Position numbers and translations under genes: made by a program
Shown here: positions 43,776-54,206 of the stretch, one piece after another
Layout of the letters: every line of letters begins with the position of its first letter
How positions within the stretch are numbered: position 1 is the first letter of the stretch
Assembly (NCBI RefSeq): GCF_001673405.1
Contig: NZ_LZLV01000061.1
Coordinates: 1-64,000 of the forward strand
Reading direction: 5' to 3'
DNA length: 64,000 bases
Source: Mycobacterium sp. 1245111.1
Lineage (GTDB): Bacteria; Actinomycetota; Actinomycetes; Mycobacteriales; Mycobacteriaceae
The notes under the pieces: model-generated
Seen by the model: only the letters and a program-made list of their open reading frames with translations
The model's database searches: none
Told to the model about the DNA's origin: nothing

Positions 43776-44505
43776 GCAGACACCGTACGCACCGCGGGTC
43801 ATGCTCGGCGCCTGGGTGGCGGGCGGCTGGGCCGCCCTGGCCTACGGCGTGTTCCTGACCATCGTGGCGGTTCGTTCGCCGCCGGGCTCGGAGCTGACCG
43901 GGGTGTGGGCTGCCCAGCCGGCATTCAAGGCATCGATGGCGCTACTGCTGGCGCTGGCCGCGGCCGCGCATCCGATTGTTCGCGAACGGCGTTGGCTGAT
44001 GCCGGCTTTGCTGCTCTCGGCCGCCGGCGATGTGCTGTTGGCCGTTCCGTGGTGGGCGCCGTCGTTCGTGTTCGGGCTGGGCGCATTCCTGTTGGCGCAC
44101 TTGTGTTTTCTGGGCGCGCTGATTCCGCTCGCCAGGCAGTCCCGTAGCTCCCGTGCGCGGTGGGTCGCCGTCGGGCTGGTGTGGGCGCTCTGCGTGGGGC
44201 TGCTGGCGTGGTTTTGGCCGCAGCTCGTTCACGACGGCATGACGGTCCCGGTCGCGGTCTACATGGTGGTGCTGGTGGCGATGGTGTCGTCGGCGCTGCT
44301 GGCGCGACTGCCGACGCGGTGGACGGCGGTCGGTGCGGTGTGCTTCGCCTGGTCTGACGCGATGATCGGGATTAGCCGGTTCGTGCTGGGCACCGAGGCG
44401 CTGGCGGTGCCGATCTGGTGGACGTATGCGGCCGCGCAGGTCTTGATCACCGCGGGCTTTTTCTTCGGTCGGGTGTCGACGGCCTCTGCTACACCTGGCA
44501 GGTGA
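43774..44505 (+). CDS. YhhN-family membrane protein (lysoplasmalogenase-like)
   Basis: 243 aa from ATG 43774 (or 234 aa from ATG 43801), with about eight membrane helices. [40 protein letters not shown] and [14 protein letters not shown] match the two conserved Asp-containing segments of the YhhN family, some members of which hydrolyse lysoplasmalogen. Rv1401 in H37Rv is at the same place. The stop overlaps the priA GTG (GTGA). Starts overlap or nearly overlap the divergent lipI start. Confidence 0.83.
   Translation: MQTPYAPRVMLGAWVAGGWAALAYGVFLTIVAVRSPPGSELTGVWAAQPAFKASMALLLALAAAAHPIVRERRWLMPALLLSAAGDVLLAVPWWAPSFVFGLGAFLLAHLCFLGALIPLARQSRSSRARWVAVGLVWALCVGLLAWFWPQLVHDGMTVPVAVYMVVLVAMVSSALLARLPTRWTAVGAVCFAWSDAMIGISRFVLGTEALAVPIWWTYAAAQVLITAGFFFGRVSTASATPGR
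43782..43787 (-). promoter_or_regulatory. Candidate -10 box for leaderless lipI
   Basis: TACGGT on the minus strand ends 6 bases before the ATG at 43775; no ribosome-binding site present. Confidence 0.4.
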
Positions 44506-46505
44506 CCACCCGGACCCGGCAGGCCGCCGCATTCGAGCCGATTGCTCGGGTGCTGCCGATGTTGTCGGTGCCGCACCTGGACCGCGAATTCGACTACCTG
44601 GTGTCCGAGGAGCAATCCGACGATGCCCAACCCGGTGTGCGGGTGCGACTGCGCTTCCACGGCCGGCTGGTCGACGGGTTCATCCTGGAACGTCGCACCG
44701 AGACCGATCACGTCGGCACGCTGGCCTGGCTGGACCGGGTGGTGTCGGCCGAGGCGGTGCTCACCCCGGAGATCCGCCGGCTGGTCGATGCCGTCGCGGC
44801 GCGTTACGCGGGCACCCGCGCCGACGTGCTGCGGCTGGCGATACCACCGCGGCACGCCAAGGTCGAAGCCGAAAAGCTAACGCCGCCGGAGCTTTTCACG
44901 GTGGACGGGGTCGACCGCGCCGGCTGGGAGGTTTACGGCAGTGGCGGGCAGTTCCTGACGGCGCTGGCCGAGGCGCGCGCGGCCCGCGCGGTGTGGCAGG
45001 CGCTGCCCGGCGAGTCGTGGGCCGACCGGTTCGCCGAAGCCGCCGCGCAGACCGTGCAGACGGGTCGCGCGGTGTTGGCGATCGTCCCGGATCAGCGCGA
45101 CGTGGACACCATGTGGCGCGCGGCGACGGCGTTGCTCGACGAGGCCGCCGTGGTGGCGTTGTCGGCGGGCTTGGGACCGTCTGCACGTTACCGGCGCTGG
45201 CTGGCCGCGTTGCGCGGCAACGCAAGGCTCGTGATCGGCACGCGCAGCGCGGTGTTCGCGCCGGTGAGCGACCTGGGGCTGGTGATGATGTGGGATGACG
45301 GTGACGACACGCTCGCCGAACCGCGCGCCCCGTACCCGCACGCGCGCGAGGTGGCGATGCTGCGCGCCCACCAAATGCGTTGCGCCGCACTAATCGGCGG
45401 GTACGCCCGCACCGCCGAGGCTCAGGCGCTGGTGCGCAGCGGCTGGGCGCACGACGTGGTCGCGGCGCGACCGGCGGTGCGCGCCCGCACGCCGCGAGTG
45501 GTGGCCCTCGATGACGGCGGGTACGCCGACGAACGGGATCCGGCGGCGCGCACCGCGCGGTTGCCGTCGGTCGCGCTGCGCGCCGCCCGCACGGCGCTGC
45601 AGGCCGAGACGCCGGTGCTGGTGCAGGTGCCGCGGCGCGGCTACGTCCCGTCGCTGGCGTGCGCGCGATGCCGGGCGATCGCCCGCTGCCGGCAATGCAC
45701 CGGCCCGCTGTCGCTGGACGACCGGGGTGGCGCCGCCCCGGTATGTCGCTGGTGTGGCCGGGTCGACACCGCGCTGCGCTGTGGCGTCTGCGGGTCCGAC
45801 GCGGTGCGCGCCGTCGTGGTCGGGGCCCGTCGCACCGCGGAGGAGCTGGGCCGCGCGTTTGCCGGCACGACGGTGATCACCTCGTCGGGTGAGGCGATGG
45901 TGTCCGAGGTCGACGCTCGCCCGGCGTTGGTGGTGGCCACGCCGGGCGCCGAACCGCGGGCCGCGGGGGGCTACGGCGCGGCACTGCTGCTGGACAGCTG
46001 GGCGCTGCTGGGCCGTCAGGATCTGCGCGCGGCCGAGGACACGTTGCGCCGTTGGATGGCCGCCGCGGCGCTGGTGCGATCGCGCGGCGACGGTGGGGTG
46101 GTGGCCGTCGTCGCCGAGGAGTCGGTGCCGACCGTGCAGGCGCTCATCCGCTGGGATCCGGTTGGCCACGCAGACGCCGAGCTGGCGGCCCGCACCGAGG
46201 TCGCGTTGCCGCCGAGCGTGCACATGGCCGCGCTCGACGGCACCGGCCCGGCGGTCGCGGCGCTGCTCGACGAGATCCGGCTACCGGAGAGCGCCGAGCT
46301 GCTTGGGCCCGTGCCGCTGCCGCTCGGCGTGCGGCGACCGCCCGGTGTGGCCGCCGACGAGCCGGTGAGCCGGATGCTCGTGCGGGTCAGCCGCGAGCGG
46401 GGCCTGGCGCTGGCGGGGGAGCTGCGCCGGGGCGTCGCAGTGGTCAGCGCACGTCAAACCAGCGAGCCGGTCCGCGTGCAGATCGACCCGCTGCACATCG
46501 GCTGA
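44502..46505 (+). CDS. priA: Primosomal protein PriA, actinobacterial form without helicase motifs
   Basis: 667 aa. The N-terminal DNA-binding domain ([37 protein letters not shown]) is clear. Where Walker A GxTGSGKT is expected, the sequence is [13 protein letters not shown], and Walker B DEEH is replaced by WDDGDD. The zinc-binding part with paired cysteines is kept in part ([26 protein letters not shown]). This motif loss is known for mycobacterial PriA, so it is a family trait; it may act as a scaffold for replication restart. GTG start is coupled to the YhhN stop. Confidence 0.93.
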   Translation: MTTRTRQAAAFEPIARVLPMLSVPHLDREFDYLVSEEQSDDAQPGVRVRLRFHGRLVDGFILERRTETDHVGTLAWLDRVVSAEAVLTPEIRRLVDAVAARYAGTRADVLRLAIPPRHAKVEAEKLTPPELFTVDGVDRAGWEVYGSGGQFLTALAEARAARAVWQALPGESWADRFAEAAAQTVQTGRAVLAIVPDQRDVDTMWRAATALLDEAAVVALSAGLGPSARYRRWLAALRGNARLVIGTRSAVFAPVSDLGLVMMWDDGDDTLAEPRAPYPHAREVAMLRAHQMRCAALIGGYARTAEAQALVRSGWAHDVVAARPAVRARTPRVVALDDGGYADERDPAARTARLPSVALRAARTALQAETPVLVQVPRRGYVPSLACARCRAIARCRQCTGPLSLDDRGGAAPVCRWCGRVDTALRCGVCGSDAVRAVVVGARRTAEELGRAFAGTTVITSSGEAMVSEVDARPALVVATPGAEPRAAGGYGAALLLDSWALLGRQDLRAAEDTLRRWMAAAALVRSRGDGGVVAVVAEESVPTVQALIRWDPVGHADAELAARTEVALPPSVHMAALDGTGPAVAALLDEIRLPESAELLGPVPLPLGVRRPPGVAADEPVSRMLVRVSRERGLALAGELRRGVAVVSARQTSEPVRVQIDPLHIG

Positions 46506-46627
46506 TCGGCGACTCGGGCAGCGTGTCTCGGCGCGAAATCCCTCGGGTTCCGTGCGACGATGCGAATGCTGGCCGAGCGCCAATGACGCCAACCGGTCTT
46601 CTTTCCCGTGTCGAGGGAGGTCAGATA

Positions 46628-46783
46628 ATGGCAACGACGGCAAACACCACACGCATTGGGCGCTGCCTCGTCTTTGTGGGCGAACACCTGAAGCAGGCCC
46701 GCGCCGCCGGCGACGAGATCCGGGCCATGCAGTGGCACGCGATCATGGACCAGTACATCGACGCCTGGCCGCGGTCGGCGTGA
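46628..46783 (+). CDS. Small 51-aa protein
   Basis: Short soluble helix-rich product ATTANTTRIGRCLVFVGEH..., ending MDQYIDAWPRSA, no family recognised. Supported by a good ribosome site (gggagg, 9 bases upstream), and by the coupled overlap of its stop with the next GTG (GTGA). 122 bases after priA. Could be a mycobacterial small protein; coding status not proven. Confidence 0.55.
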   Translation: MATTANTTRIGRCLVFVGEHLKQARAAGDEIRAMQWHAIMDQYIDAWPRSA

Positions 46784-47022
46784 TCATCGATCCCGTCCAC
46801 TGCACCGAGCTGGGCTGCGCCTGCCCAGGCAACCGGTGGTGGACGGGCTGGATCGGGTCTCGCGAAATCCATATCGTCCCCATCGACGATCTGCAGCCGC
46901 ATCATGTCGAGGAATGCGCGTGCGACCCACAGATCACGCTGCATGTCGCAGGCGACGGATTCGCGTCGTGGCGGGTGACTCACGACAGCTTCGATCGCCG
47001 CGAACTCAGCGAAAACGCGTAG
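46780..47022 (+). CDS. Small 80-aa Cys/His/Trp-rich protein
   Basis: 80 aa from GTG 46780: begins IIDPVHCTELGCACPGNRWWTGWIG, with later HHVEECACDP. The C-x4-C-x-C and C-x-C patterns plus His might bind a metal or form disulfides, though no signal peptide is seen. Coupled to the 51-aa ORF by GTGA overlap. The frame is open further upstream in another context but that portion overlaps the 51-aa gene. Not recognised. Confidence 0.6.
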   Translation: MIIDPVHCTELGCACPGNRWWTGWIGSREIHIVPIDDLQPHHVEECACDPQITLHVAGDGFASWRVTHDSFDRRELSENA

Positions 47023-47116
47023 CACGCAGCCGTGGAAGCCGGCCCGTTTAGGGTGGGCCGAGCGGGCGCCGGTTTTTGTCCAGCGGCGAACGCGTCGATC
47101 GACAGGAGTCAGTGCA

Positions 47117-47809
47117 ATGAAGTGGACGGCGCTCACCGGTGCAGCCGTCGCGATCCTCGCGACATCGATCACGTTGGCCGGCTGCGGTTCCTCGCCGAGC
47201 GGCAACGATGCGGCGAGTAACACCTCTGCCTCGGCAAGCGTCACGCCGCAGCCGAAGGTGGCCCCGCGCGTCACCGCCGACGGCCCCAATCCGACCATCG
47301 CCGGTTACTTCAAGGACAACCACATCACCGCGACACCGGTCCACCGGGGTGATCCCGGAGCGCCGACGATCAACTTCCCGATTCCCGATGGTTGGGCCGA
47401 TGCCGGACCGGACACCCCGCCCACGGCGTACTGGGCGATCGTCGACAACGGACCGGAGGCCGCTAAGTACACACCCAGCATCATCGCGACGGTGTCCAAG
47501 CTCGACGGTGATGTCGACCCGCAGAAACTCATCGAGCTCGCGGCCGGCGCAACCAAGAACCTGCCCGGTTTCAAGCCCCACGGTGACGGCACCGAGGACA
47601 ACCTCGGCGGTTTCCCCGCCTTCCAGATCGGTGGCACCTGGACGCAGAACGGCCAGGTGAAGGCAGTCGCGGACAAGGTCGTCGTGATCAACGGCAAAGA
47701 CGACGTCATCTACCTGCTCGAGCTCAACGCCGATGCGCTGCCGGATCAGGTCGAGAAGGCCCTGCCGGCGACCAGCACAATCGACGAGAAGACGACGATC
47801 ACCCCGTAG
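47117..47809 (+). CDS. LpqN/LpqT-family lipoprotein, second copy
   Basis: 230 aa. Signal peptide with lipobox LAGC (C23), Ser/Ala linker, then the LpqN-like domain with NPTIAGYFKDNHITATPVHRGDPGAP and SKLDGDVDPQKLIELAAGATKNLPGF, aligned with the lipoprotein at 9109. ATG preceded by caggagt. Likely exposed on the outer face of the plasma membrane. The aconitase-like gene starts 82 bases downstream. Confidence 0.88.
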   Translation: MKWTALTGAAVAILATSITLAGCGSSPSGNDAASNTSASASVTPQPKVAPRVTADGPNPTIAGYFKDNHITATPVHRGDPGAPTINFPIPDGWADAGPDTPPTAYWAIVDNGPEAAKYTPSIIATVSKLDGDVDPQKLIELAAGATKNLPGFKPHGDGTEDNLGGFPAFQIGGTWTQNGQVKAVADKVVVINGKDDVIYLLELNADALPDQVEKALPATSTIDEKTTITP

Positions 47810-47891
47810 CGAGGCCCGCGGACGCATGGCCGCGGCGATATCCGGGTACGCGTAGGTGATCTTTCAGCCACGTCACTTCAGGACGGTCGTC

Positions 47892-49847
47892 ATGCCACTC
47901 AACGTCGCGCGCAAACTGATCGAGTCGCACCTGGAATCCGGTGAGATGACGCCGGGCGAAGAGATCGCCATCCACATCGACCAGACGCTGACCCAGGACG
48001 CCACGGGCACATTGGTGATGCAGGAATTGGAAGCGCTCGGGCTCGACCGGGCCCGCACCGACGTCAGCGTGCAGTACGTCGATCACAACCTGTTGCAGAC
48101 CGACGAAAAGAACGCCGAGGACCACGAATACCTGCGCACCGCCTCGCAGCGATTCGGGCTGTGGTTCTCCAAGCCGGGCAACGGGGTCTCGCACCCGACG
48201 CACATGCAGCGGTTCGGCGTTCCCGGCAAGACCATGGTGGGATCGGATTCGCATACCCCGGCCGCGGGTTCGCTCGGCATGCTGGCGATCGGCGTGGGCG
48301 GGCTGGAGGTCGCGCTGGCGATCACCGGCCGTCCGCTGCACATCCGCATGCCCGAGATATGGGGCGTCAGGCTCGAAGGTGAACTGCCGCAATGGTGTTC
48401 GGCCAAAGACGTGATCCTCGAAATGCTGCGTCGCCACGACGTCAAGGGCGGAGTGAACCGGATCATCGAGTATTACGGTCCCGGTTTGGAGAGCCTGACC
48501 GCGATGGATCGCCACGTCATCGCCAACATGGGAGCCGAACTCGGCGCCACCACAACGGTTTTCCCGAGCGACGAGGCGGTGCGCGAATTCCTGCGCGCGG
48601 AGGACCGCGAGGACGACTGGATCGAACTGCTCGCCGACAAGGATGCCGACTACGACGTCGACGAGGAGATCGACTTGTCCCAGATCGAGCCGCTGATCGC
48701 CAAGCCATCGTCACCGGGCAACGTGGTACCGGTGCGCGAGGTGGCGGGCGAAGAGATCGCGCAAGCCGTCGTGGGGTCCAGCGCCAACCCCGGCCTGCGC
48801 GACTTCGCGATCGTCGCGGCGATGGTTGCCGGGCGGCAGACATCGCCGAACGTCAGCCTCGACGTGAACCCGACGTCACGTGAGATCCTGACTGATCTGA
48901 CAAAGATGGGCGCCACAACGGAATTGGTGATCGGCGGGGCCCGCATACATCAGGCGGGATGCATGGGGTGCATCGGCATGGGCCAGGCGCCCGCCACGGG
49001 TCGCAACTCCTTGCGAACGATGCCGCGCAATTTCCCTGGCCGCTCGGGCACCAAGGAGGATTCGGTGTGGCTGTGCTCGCCGGAAACCGCGGCCGCATCG
49101 GCATTGACGGGAGTGATCACCGATCCCCGCGACTGGGCGCGCGACAACAAGATGGACTATCCCACGCTCGACCTGCCGCCTCAGTCCTCGGTGAACACCG
49201 CCATGTTGGTGCCTCCGCTCGACGAGGAAGAGGCGAAAAAGGTCGAGCCGGTCAAGGGGCCCAACGTATCCAGCCTGCCCGAGCTTCCACCGTTGGCCGA
49301 CGAGATCGAGGCGCCGGTGTTGCTCAAAGTCGGCGACAACATCTCTACCGACGAGATCTCACCGGCCGGCGCGCGCGCTCTCCCGTATCGATCCAACATT
49401 CCCAAGCTCGCCGAGTTCAGCTTCACCCAGATCGACGAGTCGTACCCGGAACGGGCGAAGGAGGCCGACGAGACCGGCCACATCATCGTCGGCGGGGACA
49501 ACTACGGCCAGGGCTCGTCGCGGGAGCACGCCGCAATCGCCCCGCGGCACCTCGGGCTCGCGGTCGTCATTGCCAAGTCGTTCGCCCGGATCCATTGGCA
49601 GAACCTCGCCAACTTCGGGGTGCTGGCGCTCGAGTTCGACGACCCCGACGACTACGACGGCATCGACCAGGACGACACGTTGCGCATCAAGGGAATTCGC
49701 GACGCGCTCGGCGACACCGACACCCTCAAGGTCGATAACGTCACCAAGGACACGTCTTTCACTGTGCGGCATCGACTTTCGCCGCGGCAAGTCAAGGATG
49801 TATTGGCCGGTGGCCTGATCCCGCGTCTGGCCGAGGAAGAGAAGTAG
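47892..49847 (+). CDS. Aconitase-family hydratase with variant cluster ligand
   Basis: 651 aa, matching the shorter single-chain putative aconitase group rather than the ~900-aa AcnA. Motifs: IDQTLTQDATGTLVM, VQYVDHNLLQTD, GSDSHTPAAGSLG, and the swivel-domain GGDNYGQGSSREHAA with catalytic Ser/Arg. Two cluster cysteines are in GCMGCIG (C357, C360). The third is normally in GSCTN; here it reads GSSANPG, with S297 in place of the cysteine. The ATG at 47892 gives the typical PLNVARKLIESHL start; a GTG at 47856 would add 12 residues. Either a citrate/aconitate or a related hydro-lyase; activity uncertain. Confidence 0.85.
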   Translation: MPLNVARKLIESHLESGEMTPGEEIAIHIDQTLTQDATGTLVMQELEALGLDRARTDVSVQYVDHNLLQTDEKNAEDHEYLRTASQRFGLWFSKPGNGVSHPTHMQRFGVPGKTMVGSDSHTPAAGSLGMLAIGVGGLEVALAITGRPLHIRMPEIWGVRLEGELPQWCSAKDVILEMLRRHDVKGGVNRIIEYYGPGLESLTAMDRHVIANMGAELGATTTVFPSDEAVREFLRAEDREDDWIELLADKDADYDVDEEIDLSQIEPLIAKPSSPGNVVPVREVAGEEIAQAVVGSSANPGLRDFAIVAAMVAGRQTSPNVSLDVNPTSREILTDLTKMGATTELVIGGARIHQAGCMGCIGMGQAPATGRNSLRTMPRNFPGRSGTKEDSVWLCSPETAAASALTGVITDPRDWARDNKMDYPTLDLPPQSSVNTAMLVPPLDEEEAKKVEPVKGPNVSSLPELPPLADEIEAPVLLKVGDNISTDEISPAGARALPYRSNIPKLAEFSFTQIDESYPERAKEADETGHIIVGGDNYGQGSSREHAAIAPRHLGLAVVIAKSFARIHWQNLANFGVLALEFDDPDDYDGIDQDDTLRIKGIRDALGDTDTLKVDNVTKDTSFTVRHRLSPRQVKDVLAGGLIPRLAEEEK

Positions 49848-49857
49848 GTATGGCCAG

Positions 49858-50259
49858 GTGGACGGCATCGAAGCGGTAATCCAACGTTGGGAAGACGCGC
49901 TGGCCAGTCACGACGCTGAGGCGTTGCTGGCCTGTTACGCCCGCGACGCGGTCTTGGAAAGCCCCGTCGCAGCGCACATACTCGGGGGTCCCGGGATCTG
50001 CCGTGGCCACGAGGAGCTGCGCCCATTCCTGGCCGAGGTGGTGGCGCGCACGCCCGATGAGCGGCAGTACCACCGCGCCGGGTTCTTCACCGACGGGCGC
50101 CGCGCGACGTGGGAATACCCGCGCCAGACGCCAGACGGAGAACAGATGGACTTCGTCGAAGTCATGGAAATCGACGACGGACTCATCCAGGCCCACCGGG
50201 TGTATTGGGGATGGCGCGGGGTCGAAATCCTCAGCACGGATCAGTATCACCGCGACTAG
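49858..50259 (+). CDS. SnoaL/NTF2-like domain protein
   Basis: 133 aa, single cone-shaped alpha+beta fold: VIQRWEDALASHDAEALLACYARDAVLESP at the start and FVEVMEIDDGLIQAHRVYWGWRGVEIL at the end. Such proteins act as small isomerases/hydrolases or bind ligands. 10 bases downstream of the aconitase-like gene, so probably co-transcribed. GTG 49858 taken; an ATG at 49850 is in another frame. Confidence 0.8.
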   Translation: MDGIEAVIQRWEDALASHDAEALLACYARDAVLESPVAAHILGGPGICRGHEELRPFLAEVVARTPDERQYHRAGFFTDGRRATWEYPRQTPDGEQMDFVEVMEIDDGLIQAHRVYWGWRGVEILSTDQYHRD

Positions 50260-50300
50260 TTATTTTCGCGGTCGCTCGGGCGGACGTATTGGCCGGCGGG

Positions 50301-50786
50301 CTAGGGCTTGTCCGATTTGGTCAGCTCATTCGCCCACACCGACCGCGCGCCGGAGTCGCCGATGCGCACGACCTGGATGACGGAAGCGACGCCGGCCACG
50401 ATCGCGAAGACCGCGACAGCCACGCTGAGGGCCAGCCCGGGTTTTCCAGTGCGGACTTCACGCCGGTGGACCACTGCCAGTACGACGGCGACGACGAGCA
50501 GCGAGATCGAGAAATAGATCATGACGCTGCCGCGACCGGCATGGATATTCAAGATGTCGCGATGACGGTGTTCCTGGTCGTACAGCCACTCACCGGCTTC
50601 CGTGGTGATCGGTGTCAGCGCGGTCGTCACCGCGGCGAGGGCGAGGACCAGCCATACCAGGTGCCGCCGCGCCGCGGACCACAGTGCGCACAGAACTTCC
50701 AGCAGCGCCGTCAAAGGTGCCAACACCACCAATGCGTGCACCAGTAGCACGTGGGCAGGCAGGCCTGAGATGGTCGTCAGTGTCAT
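50301..50786 (-). CDS. DUF2231-family membrane protein
   Basis: 161 aa with four membrane helices; N-terminal [26 protein letters not shown] is the family signature, HIHAG-type His in [10 protein letters not shown]. Function unknown. ATG 50786 is supported by the ribosome site gggag upstream; the longer frame to 50864 overlaps the fmt promoter. Divergent from fmt. Confidence 0.8.
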   Translation of the reverse strand: MTLTTISGLPAHVLLVHALVVLAPLTALLEVLCALWSAARRHLVWLVLALAAVTTALTPITTEAGEWLYDQEHRHRDILNIHAGRGSVMIYFSISLLVVAVVLAVVHRREVRTGKPGLALSVAVAVFAIVAGVASVIQVVRIGDSGARSVWANELTKSDKP

Positions 50787-50827
50787 TCCCGTACTCCCTA
50801 GCTCGATGGGCGACGCCTGCTTCTTCC

Positions 50828-50833
50828 TACACT
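50828..50833 (+). promoter_or_regulatory. Candidate -10 box for leaderless fmt
   Basis: TACACT fits TANNNT and ends 6 bases before the fmt GTG at 50840, with no ribosome site in between. Confidence 0.4.
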
Positions 50834-50839
50834 GGTCCG

Positions 50840-51781
50840 GTGCGTCTCGTCTTCGCCGGAACACCCGAACCCGCGCTGCCCGCGCTGCGCAGTCTCATCG
50901 ACTCGCCGCGTCATGAGGTGATCGCCGTGCTCACCCGGCCGGACGCCGCGTCGGGCCGGCACGGCAAGCCGAAGCCGTCGCCGGTAGCGCGCCTCGCGCT
51001 GGAGCAGGGCATCCCGGTGCTACGACCGGAGCGACCCAACTCTGCGGAATTCGTCGCGGAACTGTCGGCGTTGGAACCCGATTGCTGTCCAGTGGTGGCG
51101 TTCGGGGCACTGCTGCGGGACGAGTTGCTGGCAGTCCCGACCCACGGCTGGGTCAATCTGCATTTCTCTTTGTTACCGGCCTGGCGTGGGGCGGCCCCGG
51201 TGCAGGCGGCGATCGCCGCGGGCGACACCGTCACCGGCGCAACGACATTCCAGATCGAGTCAGGTCTGGACTCCGGGCCGGTCTACGGAGTGGTCACCGA
51301 GTCCGTACGTCCGATCGACACCGCGGGGGATCTGCTTGAGCGACTGGCGGTTTCGGGCGCGGCGTTGCTGTCGACCACGCTGGACGGCATCGCGGACGGG
51401 GCGCTCACGCCCGTTCCGCAGCCCGCCGACGGTGTCAGCATCGCACCGAAAATCACCGTCGAGCAGGCGCGAGTGCGTTGGGACCTGCCGGCGGAAGTCG
51501 TCGAACGGCGCATCCGTGCCGTCACACCCAATCCCGGAGCGTGGACGCTGATCGGCGACCTGCGGGTCAAACTCGGACCGGTCTATCTCGACACCGACGG
51601 CCAGAGTCTGCCAAACCCGTTGGCGCCCGGTGATATCCACGTCGATCGCCGCAGCGTGCGCGTCGGCACGGCGTCCGGTGCGGTGCGGTTGGGTCAGGTG
51701 CAGGCGCCGGGAAAGAAGCTGATGAATGCGGTCGACTGGGCCAGGGGAGCCCGTCTCGAACCCGCGGCGCGAGCCTCATGA
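50840..51781 (+). CDS. fmt: Methionyl-tRNA formyltransferase
   Basis: Formylates initiator Met-tRNA using 10-formyl-THF. 313 aa: [18 protein letters not shown], active-site [20 protein letters not shown] (Asn, His) and [15 protein letters not shown] with the catalytic Asp; C-terminal OB-fold. The GTG at 50840 is right at the conserved N-terminus; the longer open frame has no conserved sequence. Stop overlaps the rsmB ATG (ATGA). Confidence 0.96.
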   Translation: MRLVFAGTPEPALPALRSLIDSPRHEVIAVLTRPDAASGRHGKPKPSPVARLALEQGIPVLRPERPNSAEFVAELSALEPDCCPVVAFGALLRDELLAVPTHGWVNLHFSLLPAWRGAAPVQAAIAAGDTVTGATTFQIESGLDSGPVYGVVTESVRPIDTAGDLLERLAVSGAALLSTTLDGIADGALTPVPQPADGVSIAPKITVEQARVRWDLPAEVVERRIRAVTPNPGAWTLIGDLRVKLGPVYLDTDGQSLPNPLAPGDIHVDRRSVRVGTASGAVRLGQVQAPGKKLMNAVDWARGARLEPAARAS

Positions 51782-53175
51782 GCCGACCGCAGGACAAGCC
51801 GCGCCGCAACCCCCAGCGGCCCCCGAGGCGCAAGCCGCTCGACCCCGCGCGTCGGGCGGCGTTCGACGTGCTGCGCGCCGTGCGAGAGCGTGATGCCTAC
51901 CCGAACCTGCTGTTGCCAGTTCTGTTGCGCGAGCGGGGGATCGGCGGCCGCGACGCCGCCTTCGCCACCGAATTGACCTACGGCAGCAGCCGCATCAGGG
52001 GCCTGCTGGACGCCGTCATCGGGGCCGCGGCCGGCCGGTCGCCGGACGCCATCGACCCGGTCCTACTCGACCTGTTGCGACTCGGGACGTACCAGCTTCT
52101 CCGCACCCGCGTCGACGCGCATGCCGCCGTTTCGACCACCGTCGAACAGGCGGGCATCGAATTCGACACGGCACGAGCCGGTTTCGTCAACGGCGTACTG
52201 CGAACGATCAGCACTCGCGATGAGCAGTCCTGGCTCGACGAGTTGGCCCCCGCCAAGTCCGCCGATCCGATCGGGAATGCCGCCTTCCTGCACGCCCATC
52301 CGCGCTGGATCGCGCAGGCATTCGTCGACGCTCTGGGCGCCGCCGCGGGCGAACTCGATGCGGCGCTGGCCGCCGACGACGCGCGGCCCCAGGTCCACCT
52401 GGCGGCTCGACCCGGCGTGCTGACGGTCGAGGAGTTGGCCGCGGCGGTCGAGGGCAGTGTGGGCCGCTATTCGCCGTACGCCGTGTACCTGCCCGCCGGC
52501 GACCCGGCGCAAGTGGCCGCGGTGCGCGACGGCCAGGCCCTGGTCCAGGACGAAGGTAGCCAATTAGTCGCGCGCGCACTGACTTTGGCGCCGGTGGCAG
52601 ACGACGCCGGTCGATGGCTGGACCTGTGTGCCGGCCCGGGCGGCAAAACGGCGCTACTGGCCGCGCTGGCCGCCGGATCGGGAGCTCGGGTTACCGCGGT
52701 TGAGCCTGCGGATCATCGCGCCGACCTAGTGATCGAAAACACCCGTGGCCTGCCCGTCGAGGTGTTGCGGGTGGACGGGCGCAGCAGCGGGCTCGTACCT
52801 GGGTTCGACCGGGTCCTGGTCGACGCGCCGTGCACCGGGCTGGGTGCGCTGCGGCGACGGCCGGACGCGCGCTGGCGGCGTCAGCCTGCCGACGTGCCGG
52901 CGCTGACCAAACTGCAACGCGAGCTGCTGGCGGCCGCGATCGCGCTGACCCGGCCGGGCGGCGTGGTTCTCTACGCGACCTGCTCGCCGCATCTGGCCGA
53001 GACGGTCGGCGTGGTCGCTGACGCGCTGCGCCGGCATCCGGTGTCCGCGTTGGATGCCCGGCCGCTGTTCGAGCCGGTGGCCGACCTGGGCGACGGCCCG
53101 TACGTTCAGCTGTGGCCACACCGCCACGGCACCGACGCCATGTTCGCCGCGGCTCTCGTCAAGTCAACCGGCTAG
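51778..53175 (+). CDS. rsmB: 16S rRNA (cytosine-C5)-methyltransferase, RsmB/Fmu family
   Basis: 465 aa. NusB-like N-terminal RNA-binding domain (about 25-150), then a Rossmann methyltransferase: SAM motif [17 protein letters not shown], catalytic PCT motif [21 protein letters not shown] and the second cysteine in [15 protein letters not shown]. Methylates C967 of 16S rRNA in E. coli. Coupled to fmt (ATGA). The opposite strand gene for the SHOCT protein is convergent. Confidence 0.95.
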   Translation: MSRPQDKPRRNPQRPPRRKPLDPARRAAFDVLRAVRERDAYPNLLLPVLLRERGIGGRDAAFATELTYGSSRIRGLLDAVIGAAAGRSPDAIDPVLLDLLRLGTYQLLRTRVDAHAAVSTTVEQAGIEFDTARAGFVNGVLRTISTRDEQSWLDELAPAKSADPIGNAAFLHAHPRWIAQAFVDALGAAAGELDAALAADDARPQVHLAARPGVLTVEELAAAVEGSVGRYSPYAVYLPAGDPAQVAAVRDGQALVQDEGSQLVARALTLAPVADDAGRWLDLCAGPGGKTALLAALAAGSGARVTAVEPADHRADLVIENTRGLPVEVLRVDGRSSGLVPGFDRVLVDAPCTGLGALRRRPDARWRRQPADVPALTKLQRELLAAAIALTRPGGVVLYATCSPHLAETVGVVADALRRHPVSALDARPLFEPVADLGDGPYVQLWPHRHGTDAMFAAALVKSTG

Positions 53176-53208
53176 GCCCGGTGCGCGCTTCACCTGCCTT
53201 CGACGCCT

Positions 53209-54078
53209 TTAGAGCCGGGCGAGCAGTTCGGCTTTCTTCGCGGCGAACTCCTCATCCGACAGGATGCCGCGCTGGTGCAACCCAGCCAGCGACTCGATGG
53301 CTGCGACGATGCCCGCCGGATCTCCCGGAGGGGGTGCGGCTGCCTGCGGCGGCGGAGCTGAACTCCGTGGTGGGCTGGACTGGTATTGACCCTGATATTG
53401 CGGGGTGGGCGCTTGCGCCTGCGTCTGAGTGGGGAATGGGGATGGCCGGCTGGACTGGTGCTGGCTCTGGTGTTGCGGGGTGGGGGCGGCGACCGGAGTC
53501 TCGTGGACCTGCGGGGCACCGAGCTCGGCGAGAGTGGACACCGAGAAGGTACCGAGCTGACTGGTGAAAGCGACCGAGCCATACCCGGTTCCCTGCTGTT
53601 GCTGTACGCCGGCAATCTGGTGCTCGCCGGTGTCGAAAACCTTTGTCACACCGTTAATCTGGATGGCCAGCCGCCGCGTGCCCGGAAAGACGGCATAGCG
53701 CGCCTCGTTTTGAGCGCCGGTTGCGCTGGGAACTCCGAGCTCGGCCGGCCACCAGTTGGCCGACGTGAACCCGCGCGCGGCTCCCTCGGCCGAGGCGGGA
53801 AAGACCGTCGTGGTTGTCAGCAGCTGGGCCAGCTCGTTGCAGAGTGCGTCGACACGCGCTTTCAGTCCGTTGTCAAACATGTCGCCGACCATTGTCATCC
53901 CGCCCCGCATCCACTGCCCGGAGCCGCCGAGCTCGGGGATGGAGAACTGCGCCATGGTTCCGCCTCCGGCGTGGACGGCGAACAGCATCGCCAACACGGC
54001 CCCGCGGGAAAGTCCGTAGCGCCCGGCGATCTCGTCGATGGCCTTTTCGGCGTCGGGGGTGACCGTTGCCTTCGTCAT
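53209..54078 (-). CDS. SHOCT-domain protein with Pro/Gln-rich linker
   Basis: 289 aa. The N-terminal ~170 residues form an uncharacterised domain ([22 protein letters not shown], a helix-turn-helix-like start; [28 protein letters not shown]). Residues about 190-250 are a low-complexity Pro/Gln/Ser linker. The last ~35 residues are a SHOCT domain: [38 protein letters not shown] domains often occur at the ends of membrane or phage-related proteins and mediate oligomerisation. No signal peptide. 128 bases from the divergent rpe start. Confidence 0.8.
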   Translation of the reverse strand: MTKATVTPDAEKAIDEIAGRYGLSRGAVLAMLFAVHAGGGTMAQFSIPELGGSGQWMRGGMTMVGDMFDNGLKARVDALCNELAQLLTTTTVFPASAEGAARGFTSANWWPAELGVPSATGAQNEARYAVFPGTRRLAIQINGVTKVFDTGEHQIAGVQQQQGTGYGSVAFTSQLGTFSVSTLAELGAPQVHETPVAAPTPQHQSQHQSSRPSPFPTQTQAQAPTPQYQGQYQSSPPRSSAPPPQAAAPPPGDPAGIVAAIESLAGLHQRGILSDEEFAAKKAELLARL

Positions 54079-54193
54079 TGCAGATCCTTCGTAGTCGTCG
54101 ACAACTCGAGGTTACGCAAATTCACCGACGGTGCACTCCGGCATGTCCGCGGCTCGCCCCCGCCGGCACGCATCCCATCGAATGGGGTCCCAG

Positions 54194-54199
54194 TAAGGT
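54194..54199 (+). promoter_or_regulatory. Candidate -10 box for leaderless rpe
   Basis: TAAGGT ends 7 bases before the rpe ATG at 54207; no ribosome site is seen. Confidence 0.35.
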
Positions 54200-54206
54200 G
54201 ACGTTC

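Noticed and set aside
44502-46505. priA as a decayed pseudogene because helicase motifs are missing
   Set aside because: Reading frame is intact and full length, and the motif loss is a known feature of mycobacterial PriA.
49797-50310. Shared gtattggccgg stretch at the aconitase end and after the SnoaL gene
   Set aside because: Only 11 identical bases in GC-rich DNA; no extended duplication.
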